A stretch of 64,000 nt of DNA from contig CM032233.1 in NCBI GenBank assembly GCA_019009955.1, positions 65,850,001 through 65,914,000 on the forward strand. The letters are read 5' to 3'. Source of the stretch: Riptortus pedestris (taxonomy: Eukaryota > Arthropoda > Insecta > Hemiptera > Alydidae). Positions 1 through 8,115 of this stretch are shown here, piece after piece. Numbering within the stretch: the first letter of the stretch is position 1; every line of letters begins with the position of its first letter. A program made the translations under genes and the position numbers. The notes beneath the pieces are model-generated. The model saw nothing but the letters and a program-made list of their open reading frames with translations, made no database searches and was not told the origin of the DNA.

Positions 1-28
1 AAACTCTAAATCTGAAATATGTTTCGAC

Positions 29-216
29 AGTTAAGTCCCAAGATGTACACCAAGCCGCCGACTCAGCAATCTTCACCATTCCTCCTATATAAACCCCGTC
101 CCCTCCTACTCCTCAGTCAGTTGTATCCCAGCTACCGTACATGTAACATCTCTATTCATTGTAAAATTACCAATAAAGTTTTTTTTTAAGCTTTACGTGT
201 GTCGGAAGTTTGTAAT
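29..216 (+). repeat. Errantivirus 5' LTR
   Basis: Starts AGTTAAG and ends GTAAT, as gypsy-group LTRs commonly do, and is repeated at 6695-6881. At 188 bp it is short for an errantivirus. It holds a TATA box at 86-92, an initiator around 117-124 and an AATAAA polyadenylation signal at 172-177, so U3, R and U5 can all be placed. The end is set by the primer site that begins at 217. Confidence 0.93.
86..124 (+). promoter_or_regulatory. LTR core promoter: TATA box plus arthropod initiator
   Basis: TATATAA at 86-92 lies about 30 bases upstream of TCAGTTG at 117-123, which matches the arthropod initiator consensus TCAKTY. Transcription is predicted to start at A119, making R begin there. The same arrangement recurs in the 3' LTR. 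The spacing is the usual TATA-Inr distance. Confidence 0.75.
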
Positions 217-236
217 TGGCGCCCGAATTGTGGGAC
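217..236 (+). other. Primer binding site (tRNA-Lys-like)
   Basis: Directly after the LTR comes TGGCGCCCGAA, complementary to the 3' end of a tRNA with the CCA tail. The same eleven bases open the tRNA-Lys primer sites of other retroelements, so a lysine tRNA primer is inferred; the following bases match less well. Confidence 0.75.
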
Positions 237-246
237 GGACACAGCC

Positions 247-252
247 GTAAGT
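247..252 (+). other. Candidate splice donor for env mRNA
   Basis: GTAAGT, a consensus 5' splice site, lies in the untranslated leader upstream of gag. Errantivirus env is expressed from a spliced subgenomic RNA, and a good acceptor lies at 5096-5098 immediately before an ATG. Pairing the two is inference. Confidence 0.5.
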
Positions 253-565
253 CTTTTTAAAGTTCAAGTGAAAAGTTTAAGTGCTTACTGAACATCGTGA
301 AGACGTGCCGATTCAAGAGGACCCGACGAAATAGCGGAAGCAACAGGATCTGGAATCTGGTAGCAGCTGGAGTTTTTAAACTCTTCCCGTCCAAGAACCC
401 TTATCATCAGGCTGAAGACACCGTGGCTTAAAAAGGACTTTGGAGGTAACTAAGTAGCATCCTTCAAGGCAAACATTTTTTTTTTTTCTGATTTGTAACA
501 ACTTTATTTTTAAAATTTTTAATTTTTATTTTAAGTAATTTTAATTAATTTTTAAAAATTGATTA

Positions 566-1750
566 ATGCCTAACTTATCTGACAGACTACAACAAAATAG
601 ACAAAAAGACGACACATTTGACCTAACCGAACTAGCAGACACCTTACTAGAACAAACAACAAGTAAAACCATGACCACATACAGCATAACCGACTTGGAC
701 ATTAAATATATTCCCCGATATGACGGCAATCCAGAGGATTTAATTTATTTTTGCAAAATTGTTAGGAAAATTTATAATGAAGTATGCCACAAAGACAATC
801 AATTAAAAGACCAAAATCACGGACGATTACTAAACGCTGTGCAAGCGAGATTAGATGGCCCCGCCAAACGATGCCTTATTCTTAAAGATTTTAAATCTGT
901 TCCTGACCTTTTAACTTATCTTGAACAAGAATATAAGGACACCAGAACATGCGAACAGCTCACATCCGAAATTTTCCAAACAATACCTTACCGACAGGAA
1001 CACCCACTACAGTACATTGAAAGACTTGAAGGGATTAGGGCTCTCTTATGTGCTCGAGCCGCGCTTGATGAAGCTAATTTAGACAACTATATGAAAATTA
1101 AAGACAAAGACATCATATATCACACACTCAGACATTTACACAAAGATTTAGCGGACTTTTTACGACACATGAAATTGGACGACATAGGTGACGTGCGACA
1201 AGCACTTCAAAATGAAGCTGCACCAATTATTGACAGACTATATAATCACACCTATGACAGAAGACCGAGACAATATCAGCAGCATAAAGCCCAAAAACAA
1301 TTTAACGTCCACCCAACATACGATTACAGACCAAAACAATACCCCAGCTATTATAAACCTCGACACGACTATGAACGACCCTATCACAACCAATACCACT
1401 ATGAACCCCGACCTAAAGAACCAGACTACAGGTGGCAACGACCTGTCTGGGACAGACATGATCAAAACCCTCAACCACGACATTATAGTGAAGACAGACG
1501 AGACGTCCCAATTTATAACGTACCTTGGGATGCAAAAAAACAGGAAAATTTTTTTCAGGGGCAACCACACAAACACGAGTCACAAAACACTGTGTCCATG
1601 AGGACAGTAAGATCTAATAATGTAAATCACATTGACCACAAACCGGCAGACGACCGACTAACTAAACTTGAAGAAAAAATGTCGACACTCATGACCAAGT
1701 TCGATCATTTTTTAGACATAGGACACGCACCGCCCCCGAATTTACCCTAG
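566..1750 (+). CDS. gag: Errantivirus Gag polyprotein
   Basis: A 394-residue open frame in gag position forms the structural core of the particle. Residues about 45-230 are mostly alpha-helical in character and fit the capsid region of gypsy-group Gag. From about residue 230 to 340 the chain becomes very rich in Tyr, Arg, Pro, His and Gln. I see no CX2CX4HX4C zinc knuckle, as is usual for errantiviruses, so this basic Tyr/Arg tract probably does the RNA binding. A short coiled-coil-like segment lies near residues 366-385. The ATG is the first after the leader and the frame runs to TAG at 1748-1750. The last 79 bases overlap the pol frame, with a slippery heptamer at 1708. No frameshift or internal stop was seen, so the gene is probably functional. 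Confidence 0.9.
   Translation: MPNLSDRLQQNRQKDDTFDLTELADTLLEQTTSKTMTTYSITDLDIKYIPRYDGNPEDLIYFCKIVRKIYNEVCHKDNQLKDQNHGRLLNAVQARLDGPAKRCLILKDFKSVPDLLTYLEQEYKDTRTCEQLTSEIFQTIPYRQEHPLQYIERLEGIRALLCARAALDEANLDNYMKIKDKDIIYHTLRHLHKDLADFLRHMKLDDIGDVRQALQNEAAPIIDRLYNHTYDRRPRQYQQHKAQKQFNVHPTYDYRPKQYPSYYKPRHDYERPYHNQYHYEPRPKEPDYRWQRPVWDRHDQNPQPRHYSEDRRDVPIYNVPWDAKKQENFFQGQPHKHESQNTVSMRTVRSNNVNHIDHKPADDRLTKLEEKMSTLMTKFDHFLDIGHAPPPNLP
1708..1714 (+). promoter_or_regulatory. Programmed -1 ribosomal frameshift site (gag to pol)
   Basis: TTTTTTA sits in gag-frame register as T TTT TTA, an exact X XXY YYZ slippery heptamer, inside the gag/pol overlap. Gag is in frame 2 and pol in frame 1, so a -1 shift here joins them. 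The pol frame is open from 1672 and has no ATG before the protease. A GC-rich stretch follows at 1721-1740, but I did not fold it. This is the same heptamer used by lentiviruses. Confidence 0.8.
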
Positions 1751-4700
1751 CACTGACAGAAAGTTTACCCCATTTTACTGATAAAATCGGACAGACCTGG
1801 CTACTCGACACCGGATCATCAAAAAACTACATTAACCCAAATTCCTTACCCGAGGGAATAAAAATAAAATCGGAAGACTTTTTCGTTAAAACACCAGTAG
1901 GACGCGATAAGGGCACTCAGACTACTGAGATTAACCTTGCTCCATTTCTGGGACTAAATGAGGAAGTTAAAGTTAAATTTTACATATTTCCATTTAGTGA
2001 TAAGTTTAATATATTGATCGGTTATGAAACATTAAAAGAATTGAAATGCACGATAGATTGTGATGAAAATAAAATAAGTTTATTAAATAAAAAAATAAGA
2101 ATAAAAGATAACTTAATTAAAGAAAATGAGCTATATCATATAAATAAAAGTGAAATAAAAACGTTAATAAGACACGAACATTTAGACGATGAAGTATCGG
2201 ACAAACTGGTAACTATACTACAAAAATACCCGAAACTAATAAAAAAAGAAGATGAACCTTTACCCGCGACTAACTTACTCAAACATAAAATTGAATTGAA
2301 AACTGACAGACCCATATACACAAGAAATTATAGATATCCTAATCACTTTAAGCAGGATATCCAAGATGAAGTAGACAAATTGTTAAAAGCCAAAATAATT
2401 CGCGAAAGCAATTCACCTTTTAATTCTCCCATTTGGGTGGTACCAAAAAAAACTGACGCTAGTGGAAAAAGAAAAGTAAGAATGGTAATAGACTATAGGA
2501 AACTCAATGCCGAAACAGTGACAGACAAATTCCCCCTTCCTAATATAGAAGATTTATTAAATCAACTAACAGGTGCAAAATATTTTTCAACTATTGACTT
2601 AACGAGCGGATTTCACCAAATTGAACTGACAGATGACTCGATACCATTGACAGCATTTAGTACAGACAATAATCATTATGAATTTCTCCGGCTCCCCTTT
2701 GGCGTAGTAAACGGACCCCCCACCTTTCAAAGAGCCATGAACATGGCTATCCAAAATGTACCAAATGCACTCGTCTATATTGACGATATTATAGTGTATT
2801 CAAAAACTGCGGAAGACCACCTTGTACACCTCTCAAACGTATTTGATGCTCTCCATAAACATAACTTGACAATACAACTTGACAAAACTGAATTTATAAA
2901 GACAGAATTACCATTTCTCGGACACATAGTATCAGGCGAAGGACTTAAACCAAACCCCGACAAAATTAAAGCTATCACAGAATTCCCCCTACCAACGACC
3001 GAAAAACAAATTCGTCAATTTCTTGGACTTACAGGATACTACCGACGTTTCATTCATAATTACGCACACATTGCAAAACCTTTAACGAACGCTTTAAAAA
3101 CGGAAACACCGCTACTCTCTTCAGACTTTAAAGACTGCGTTACAACACTAAAAAATATGATCACAAACGCACCAATACTACAATTACCAAATTGGAACCT
3201 TCCTTTTACATTGACAACCGACGCAAGTAATGTCGCAATAGGGGCTGTACTTTCCCAAATCTCTGAAGGACGAGATCACCCTATTGCATTCGGCTCTCGA
3301 ACACTCTCTCCTACTGAAACAAGGTATTCAACAATAGAAAAAGAATTACTGGCTGTAGTTTGGGCCTGCAATCACTTCAAACCCTACTTATATGGTAAAC
3401 ATTTTATTTTACAAACGGACCACAAACCACTAACTTGGATTTTTACAATGAAGAATGGAAATACACGGTTAATGAAATGGATATTCCAACTAGCCGATTT
3501 CGAATTTGAAATAAAACACATCGAAGGCAAAACAAATTTTGTTGCGGACGCACTTTCTCGAAATCCCCCACCTGACCAATTAATGAACATAACTGAAACT
3601 GATATAATGAACGAACTCGACCGATTACTTAATGAGACAGCTGTAGCTGACGACGCACATTCCGACACCCTTTTATCTGAACTAGAAGCGACATTGGAAG
3701 GTCGGAATCGCCATGACTCAGAATCTGACCTTGCCACAGTACATTCACAGGAAACATCCAACCAACAAGTTTGGATCATAACTGACGATAGACCGATCAA
3801 TGTTGAAAAACATCAAATTTTTATACAGAGAGGAAACCAGGAAATGACACTTGTTAAACCATTTAACAAAAACAGGTATCTTATCGAGACGGCATACCCA
3901 TGGAAAGAGGACCTTGACGACACACTCCTACAAATACTAAAACCAAACACAGCGTATGGCATCTACTGTGAACCCACTTCAGAGGTGGTTCGGACAGAAT
4001 TTGACAAGATATTTGATAAAGTTTCTCGAATTATTCAGGACAAATTTCCAACTGTCAAAATCAAACGCTACAAAAAGAAATGTCTTGACGTACTAACTGA
4101 CAGTGAACAAAACGAACTAATTGACTCATATCATATTGGAAAGACATGCCACAGAGGAGGACTAGAAACATACATGAAATTAAAACGTGACTATTACTTC
4201 CCCAGAATGAAGGACAAAATCATGACTTATGTGAACCAATGTACAGTTTGTAGAAAAACAAAGTATGACCGTAAACCAATTAAAACAAAATTTTGTATAA
4301 CACCTACACCTACTAAACCTTTTCACGAAATTATGATAGACACGTTACATTATGAGCAAAAATACATTGTCACTTTAATCGACACATTTTCAAAACGACT
4401 TTTTTCACGCTTGACAACTACACTTAATGCACACGAAATAATGGGCATAATTGCCGAATATTTAGAACTATTCCCAGCACCAATACGTATTAAAATGGAC
4501 AACGGGAGAGAATTTAAAAACGGATTGATAGAAAACTTTTTAAAATCAAACGGAATTGAGGCTTATTACACAACTCCTAGACATCCAAATTCCCTAGGCC
4601 TTGCAAACAGAAACCATTCGACATTAATTGAAATATTACGAGCCACAAAAGAAAAATTTCCTACAGAGCCCCTGAAACAACGCTTACGACTAACGACAAT

Positions 4701-5151
4701 AGCCTATAACAATACACTAAACTTAAATTTAAAAATGACACCAAACGAAATCACATATGGACCAACACATAACAAAGAAATTGAAAATCAAGTGAATGAA
4801 CAATTAGTCCAACAATACCACGACCAACTCAAAATAGTACATGAAATCGTTAGAGACCAAATAACGCGTGAGAAAAATGTTAGAACTACTAAACTAAACG
4901 AAAATAGGGAGGACCCCGAAGTACCAAGCGAAGCATATGTCAAAGCACCGGTTAGATTAAAATCCCAAAACCCATATAAACCAGTAGTAACATATTTTGA
5001 CAAAAACAAAAAAATTAAAGTCCATAAGGACAATATCCAGAGACACAGGAAAGAGTATAACAGACCTACACATGCAGCATGTAGTGCTTCTGTTTCAGAT
5101 GCACTCCTTGAACCTGATATGGTGGACACTCGCCTTACTGATAACTGTTGA
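1714..5151 (+). CDS. pol: Errantivirus Pol: protease, reverse transcriptase, RNase H, integrase
   Basis: The -1 frame continues from gag and encodes about 1145 residues. Protease: active site DTGSS at 1807-1821. RT: the polymerase motif YIDD lies at 2776-2787, preceded by fingers motifs such as MVIDYRKLN. RNase H: TTDASN, then IEKELLAVVWA, then QTDHKPLTW. Integrase: zinc-binding His residues at 4132 and 4150 and Cys at 4240 and 4249; first Asp in MIDTLHY (4339) and second Asp in MDNGREF (4498). The third catalytic position, 35 residues after the second Asp, should be Glu before Arg but is Asn (AAC, 4606-4608) in the context GLANRNHSTL. That change should abolish strand transfer, though no other lesion is visible. 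The start is set by frameshifting, not by an ATG. The 3' end overlaps the unspliced env frame. Confidence 0.93.
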   Translation, partial: RHRTRTAPEFTLALTESLPHFTDKIGQTWLLDTGSSKNYINPNSLPEGIKIKSEDFFVKTPVGRDKGTQTTEINLAPFLGLNEEVKVKFYIFPFSDKFNILIGYETLKELKCTIDCDENKISLLNKKIRIKDNLIKENELYHINKSEIKTLIRHEHLDDEVSDKLVTILQKYPKLIKKEDEPLPATNLLKHKIELKTDRPIYTRNYRYPNHFKQDIQDEVDKLLKAKIIRESNSPFNSPIWVVPKKTDASGKRKVRMVIDYRKLNAETVTDKFPLPNIEDLLNQLTGAKYFSTIDLTSGFHQIELTDDSIPLTAFSTDNNHYEFLRLPFGVVNGPPTFQRAMNMAIQNVPNALVYIDDIIVYSKTAEDHLVHLSNVFDALHKHNLTIQLDKTEFIKTELPFLGHIVSGEGLKPNPDKIKAITEFPLPTTEKQIRQFLGLTGYYRRFIHNYAHIAKPLTNALKTETPLLSSDFKDCVTTLKNMITNAPILQLPNWNLPFTLTTDASNVAIGAVLSQISEGRDHPIAFGSRTLSPTETRYSTIEKELLAVVWACNHFKPYLYGKHFILQTDHKPLTWIFTMKNGNTRLMKWIFQLADFEFEIKHIEGKTNFVADALSRNPPPDQLMNITETDIMNELDRLLNETAVADDAHSDTLLSELEATLEGRNRHDSESDLATVHSQETSNQQVWIITDDRPINVEKHQIFIQRGNQEMTLVKPFNKNRYLIETAYPWKEDLDDTLLQILKPNTAYGIYCEPTSEVVRTEFDKIFDKVSRIIQDKFPTVKIKRYKKKCLDVLTDSEQNELIDSYHIGKTCHRGGLETYMKLKRDYYFPRMKDKIMTYVNQCTVCRKTKYDRKPIKTKFCITPTPTKPFHEIMIDTLHYEQKYIVTLIDTFSKRLFSRLTTTLNAHEIMGIIAEYLELFPAPIRIKMDNGREFKNGLIENFLKSNGIEAYYTTPRHPNSLGLANRNHSTLIEILRATKEKFPTEPLKQRLRLTTIAYNNTLNLNLKMTPNEITYGPTHNKEIENQVNEQLVQQYHDQLKIVHEIVRDQITREKNVRTTKLNENREDPEVPSEAYVKAPVRLKSQNPYKPVVTYFDKNKKIKVHKDNIQRHRKEYNRPTHAACSASVSDALLEPDMVDTRLTDNC
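5085..5098 (+). other. Candidate splice acceptor for env
   Basis: A pyrimidine-rich stretch TGCTTCTGTTTCAG ends at 5098, and the next three bases are ATG (5099). A spliced leader joined here would put the env start codon at the exon boundary. Located inside the 3' end of pol. Confidence 0.55.
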
Positions 5152-6658
5152 CTCTTACAAAGTGACCGACCTGCACGAGACAGCTGGCGTTGCTCCTATC
5201 AAATTACCAGCCGCATATCTACTAGACAAGACTTATACCATTACCTACTATATAAACTTCACTAACCTCTATACTGAATTACTAGAAACTCAACTAGTTC
5301 TTCCGAAATTTCAATTCCTGAATACTTACACGATAACAAAACGACTCCTGCATCTCACAAAAAATAAATTAGAACTTCTCTCTAATATACACGAACCAAC
5401 TGCCTCAAGACGTAAACGAGGACTGATAAATGGACTAGGTTCTGCTATAAGCTGGCTAACAGGAAACATGGACGCTAACGATAAAGAAAAATACGATACA
5501 CTTATAAACGAACTGGAACGCAATGAATTTAAACTCGAACATAACATTGAACACCAAGCTCAATCAAACAAAGACCTTATTGACACTTTTCGAAAAGACA
5601 TTAACTCTTTAAATGTAAATAATAACAAATTAAAATTAATGGTTAATTCAATCGATAATGATGAACTCCGAATTCATCTAAATGAATTATACTTAGCACT
5701 AAACTATATATACATTAGAGTAATGGAAATTGAAAGAACCCTCGAATTTTGCAAAACTGGAATAGTTCCATCATCAATTTTCACTCAATTAAATCTTAAT
5801 TCTCTTCAGAATATAACTTTAATTTCTTCCCAACCAGAAGTCCTCTGGATAACCAGCAAACTGCATTGTGCCGTCACACAAGGACTATTACACGTTTTTG
5901 TATCATTACCACTCAAATCCCAGACATTTACCCCTTATTACCTACTTCCAGTACCCATTGAGAGACACACCCAATCTTATACAACAATCACTCCTTACAA
6001 CTTCATATTAAAAACTAACAGTACGTACTTTGACGCAAATTGTACTCTATTACTAAATAACTATTATTGTCAGTCCACCACAAAAATTCATAATTTATGT
6101 ATCGAAAATATATTTCATGGCCTCATAGACAACTGTACTACTACTACAATTGTAACTACACCATTTTTAAAATATTACGATAATATTGATATGTATCTTA
6201 GCTTTAAGTATAGAATAGTTCATGTAAATAATATATCTAATCCCCTATATTTACCTGTTACAGCACTTATACAATTAGAACCACACGAAAGATTGTTAGA
6301 ACATAAGTTACCTAATATTAAGCAAATAGATTCAGAAGTTGTTGTCATTAATCAAGAGCCCAATCACATACATATGTATAATATTTCCTTTGATAACTTA
6401 ACAATACCTGACGAAAACCATTTATCTTTTGAAGTGCTAGACACTTTTAGTTTAGATGTAAGAGATTTTTGTATATATTTTATATTAGCCTATCTAGTAG
6501 TATGTAACTTGTATTCCATATACTGCGGTACAAAGCGATGCCTACTTAGCTCCAAAGTCCCATCATCACGTCATCAGGATTCAAGACTCACGCGAGAAGA
6601 AGTACTACAGATGCAGCCTTCCAACCATCACCACCAACCATGGTCAATCCCAACTTAA
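5099..6658 (+). CDS. env: Errantivirus envelope glycoprotein (F-type)
   Basis: A class I fusion-type Env like those of gypsy-group errantiviruses and baculovirus F proteins. I chose ATG 5099 because it follows a strong splice acceptor and yields a classic signal peptide (hydrophobic IWWTLALLITV in the first 20 residues); the frame is open back to 4997. A furin-type site RRKR at 5408-5419 is followed by a glycine-rich fusion-peptide-like segment (GLINGLGSAISWLTG), then a long heptad-like helical region. Several N-X-S/T sequons occur. A transmembrane segment lies near codons 6465-6530 (FCIYFILAYLVVCNLYSIYC), followed by a short cytoplasmic tail. About 519 residues. The stop at 6656-6658 lies just before the polypurine tract. 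It appears intact; only expression from a spliced RNA is inferred. Confidence 0.9.
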   Translation: MHSLNLIWWTLALLITVDSYKVTDLHETAGVAPIKLPAAYLLDKTYTITYYINFTNLYTELLETQLVLPKFQFLNTYTITKRLLHLTKNKLELLSNIHEPTASRRKRGLINGLGSAISWLTGNMDANDKEKYDTLINELERNEFKLEHNIEHQAQSNKDLIDTFRKDINSLNVNNNKLKLMVNSIDNDELRIHLNELYLALNYIYIRVMEIERTLEFCKTGIVPSSIFTQLNLNSLQNITLISSQPEVLWITSKLHCAVTQGLLHVFVSLPLKSQTFTPYYLLPVPIERHTQSYTTITPYNFILKTNSTYFDANCTLLLNNYYCQSTTKIHNLCIENIFHGLIDNCTTTTIVTTPFLKYYDNIDMYLSFKYRIVHVNNISNPLYLPVTALIQLEPHERLLEHKLPNIKQIDSEVVVINQEPNHIHMYNISFDNLTIPDENHLSFEVLDTFSLDVRDFCIYFILAYLVVCNLYSIYCGTKRCLLSSKVPSSRHQDSRLTREEVLQMQPSNHHHQPWSIPT

Positions 6659-6683
6659 CTTTCTCGGAGGACCTCAAAAACTT

Positions 6684-6694
6684 GAAGGGGGAGG
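6684..6694 (+). other. Polypurine tract
   Basis: GAAGGGGGAGG directly abuts the 3' LTR and is the expected plus-strand primer site. Confidence 0.85.
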
Positions 6695-6881
6695 AGTTAA
6701 GTCCCAAGATGTACACCAAGCCGCCGACTCAGCAATCTTCATTATTCCTCCTATATAAACCCCGTCCCCTCCTACTCCTCAGTCAGTTGTATCCCAGCTA
6801 CCGTACATGTAACATCTCTATTCATTGTAAAATTACCAATAAAGTTTTTTTTAAGCTTTACGCGTGTCGGAAGTTTGTAAT
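6695..6881 (+). repeat. Errantivirus 3' LTR
   Basis: Repeats 29-216 with about three substitutions (two adjacent C/T changes near position 77 of the 5' LTR and one near its end) and one fewer T. It carries the AATAAA signal used to end the transcript. Confidence 0.93.
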
Positions 6882-6885
6882 TGAC

Positions 6886-7487
6886 GTTTCTTGCATCTCA
6901 AATAGGTAATCTCGCGGTACATCTGGAATCATAAAATATGAGCACATAGTTAGATAATTTCTTTTTCATGTAAAATAAAATTGTTACTCTAAGATTCAGA
7001 GATTATAATAATGGTAGCCCAATTATTGATTCTGGAAATAAGTATCAAAAGATTTTATGGCACTATATGGCTATGGAACAATTAAGTACAAAGAACAAAC
7101 TCGATTCAATTATTTTAATTGAAAGCATGCAAATTAAAAATCGCTTTCTCTCCTATGAAACTTGCAAGTTTATGCAAAAATAATTATGTGAACCCTTCTC
7201 ATTAATAACATAACTCAGATAAAATAGGATATAAAATAATATCAAATGCATTAGTGGTAATGTAGTGATGATTAATGACTTCTGGAATATTAAAGACAAA
7301 ATTTCGTATTTGACATTTATTTATTTTTTTACATCACACATAAAAAAAGAAAATTTCAAGTATTCACATAGGATTGGCGAATCTTATCCTATTTGTGATA
7401 ATTCCTTTCATTGACGAATAGAAATTTGGAATGGTCCTTTACGCGGTACGGTTTTCCCACCATCCAGGCATGGTACGGGGACTAAAT
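6886..7487. other. AT-rich spacer, nothing recognised
   Basis: About 600 bp of AT-rich sequence between the errantivirus and the first H1 copy. No coding frame, RNA gene or repeat was recognised. Confidence 0.6.
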
Positions 7488-7796
7488 CCATTACGCAGGG
7501 GCTGCGTTAACAAAGCAGATTTCCCACGTGCATAACGTATTTTCATTTATATCAAAACGTAAAATTTCAATGAGAACGATCTTTGGTATTTCAGCTTCGA
7601 ATAAAGTGCTTTATGGTATAGCAGCTTTTTGCTAGTATGAAATGAGTAGGAGTGGGGGTTAACTGATGGCCGAAAATTAAAATATATTATTATAAGTTAA
7701 ATATAAAATAATATTCAATTTAGTGAAAACATGTATAAAACATCACATTTGTAATAAGATTGTATTATACAATTGTTCGATTTTAGCAGTTAACAG

Positions 7797-7859
<63 letters not shown>

Positions 7860-8115
7860 AGTACCTGTACTTTTTAGCCCTGAAGGAGAGAAAATAAATA
7901 TTCTCAAAATATTGGAATGAACTAAGATTTTTTCACCAAAACTGACCAAAACTCCAAAAAACAACAACACCATATATATATGCATATACAGTTTTGAACG
8001 GGCAACATTTTCGACATATCCTAGGTAGGATTGCAGGACATTTTAGGATATTTTTCAATAATCGGGTCATGTGTACGAACTAAATAAATGATTTCCCATA
8101 AGGGAATTATTCTAA
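7488..8115 (+). mobile_element. H1 element, copy 1 (non-autonomous, (TA)n core)
   Basis: Left end TTACGCAGGGGCTGCG followed by AGCAGATTTCCC; (TA)n core at about 7800-7855; right half has the GAACGG..ATTTTCG block and a degraded terminal palindrome around 8090-8115. A non-H1 stretch at about 7856-7970, containing CCCTGAAGGAG as in many LINE 3' tails, lies between the core and the right half and is probably an insertion. Confidence 0.7.

Larger units (their letters stand above)
29..6881 (+). mobile_element. Full-length errantivirus (env-bearing Ty3/gypsy LTR retrotransposon)
   Basis: Seen: near-identical terminal repeats flank a primer site, gag, pol, env and a polypurine tract in the canonical order, with all three reading frames long and open. 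The LTRs differ by about three substitutions and one T in a homopolymer, which suggests a recent insertion. Flanks CGAC (25-28) and TGAC (6882-6885) look like a 4-bp target duplication with one later change; gypsy-group elements usually make 4-6 bp duplications. The domain order PR-RT-RNaseH-IN and an F-type env place it with insect errantiviruses. The integrase has a catalytic substitution (see pol), so autonomous mobility is doubtful. Confidence 0.95.

Noticed and set aside
1188..1601. 137-codon plus frame and 112-codon minus frame inside gag
   Set aside because: Shadow frames of gag's biased codon composition; no independent motifs.
4788..5129. 113-codon minus-strand frame over the pol-env junction
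   Set aside because: Antisense shadow of pol; no domain.
7723..7985. Frames rich in Ile-Tyr repeats here and at (TA)n tracts elsewhere (10331, 15779, 17076, 20129, 29252, 43696, 47806, 54464)
   Set aside because: Artefacts of reading through (TA)n cores of H1.
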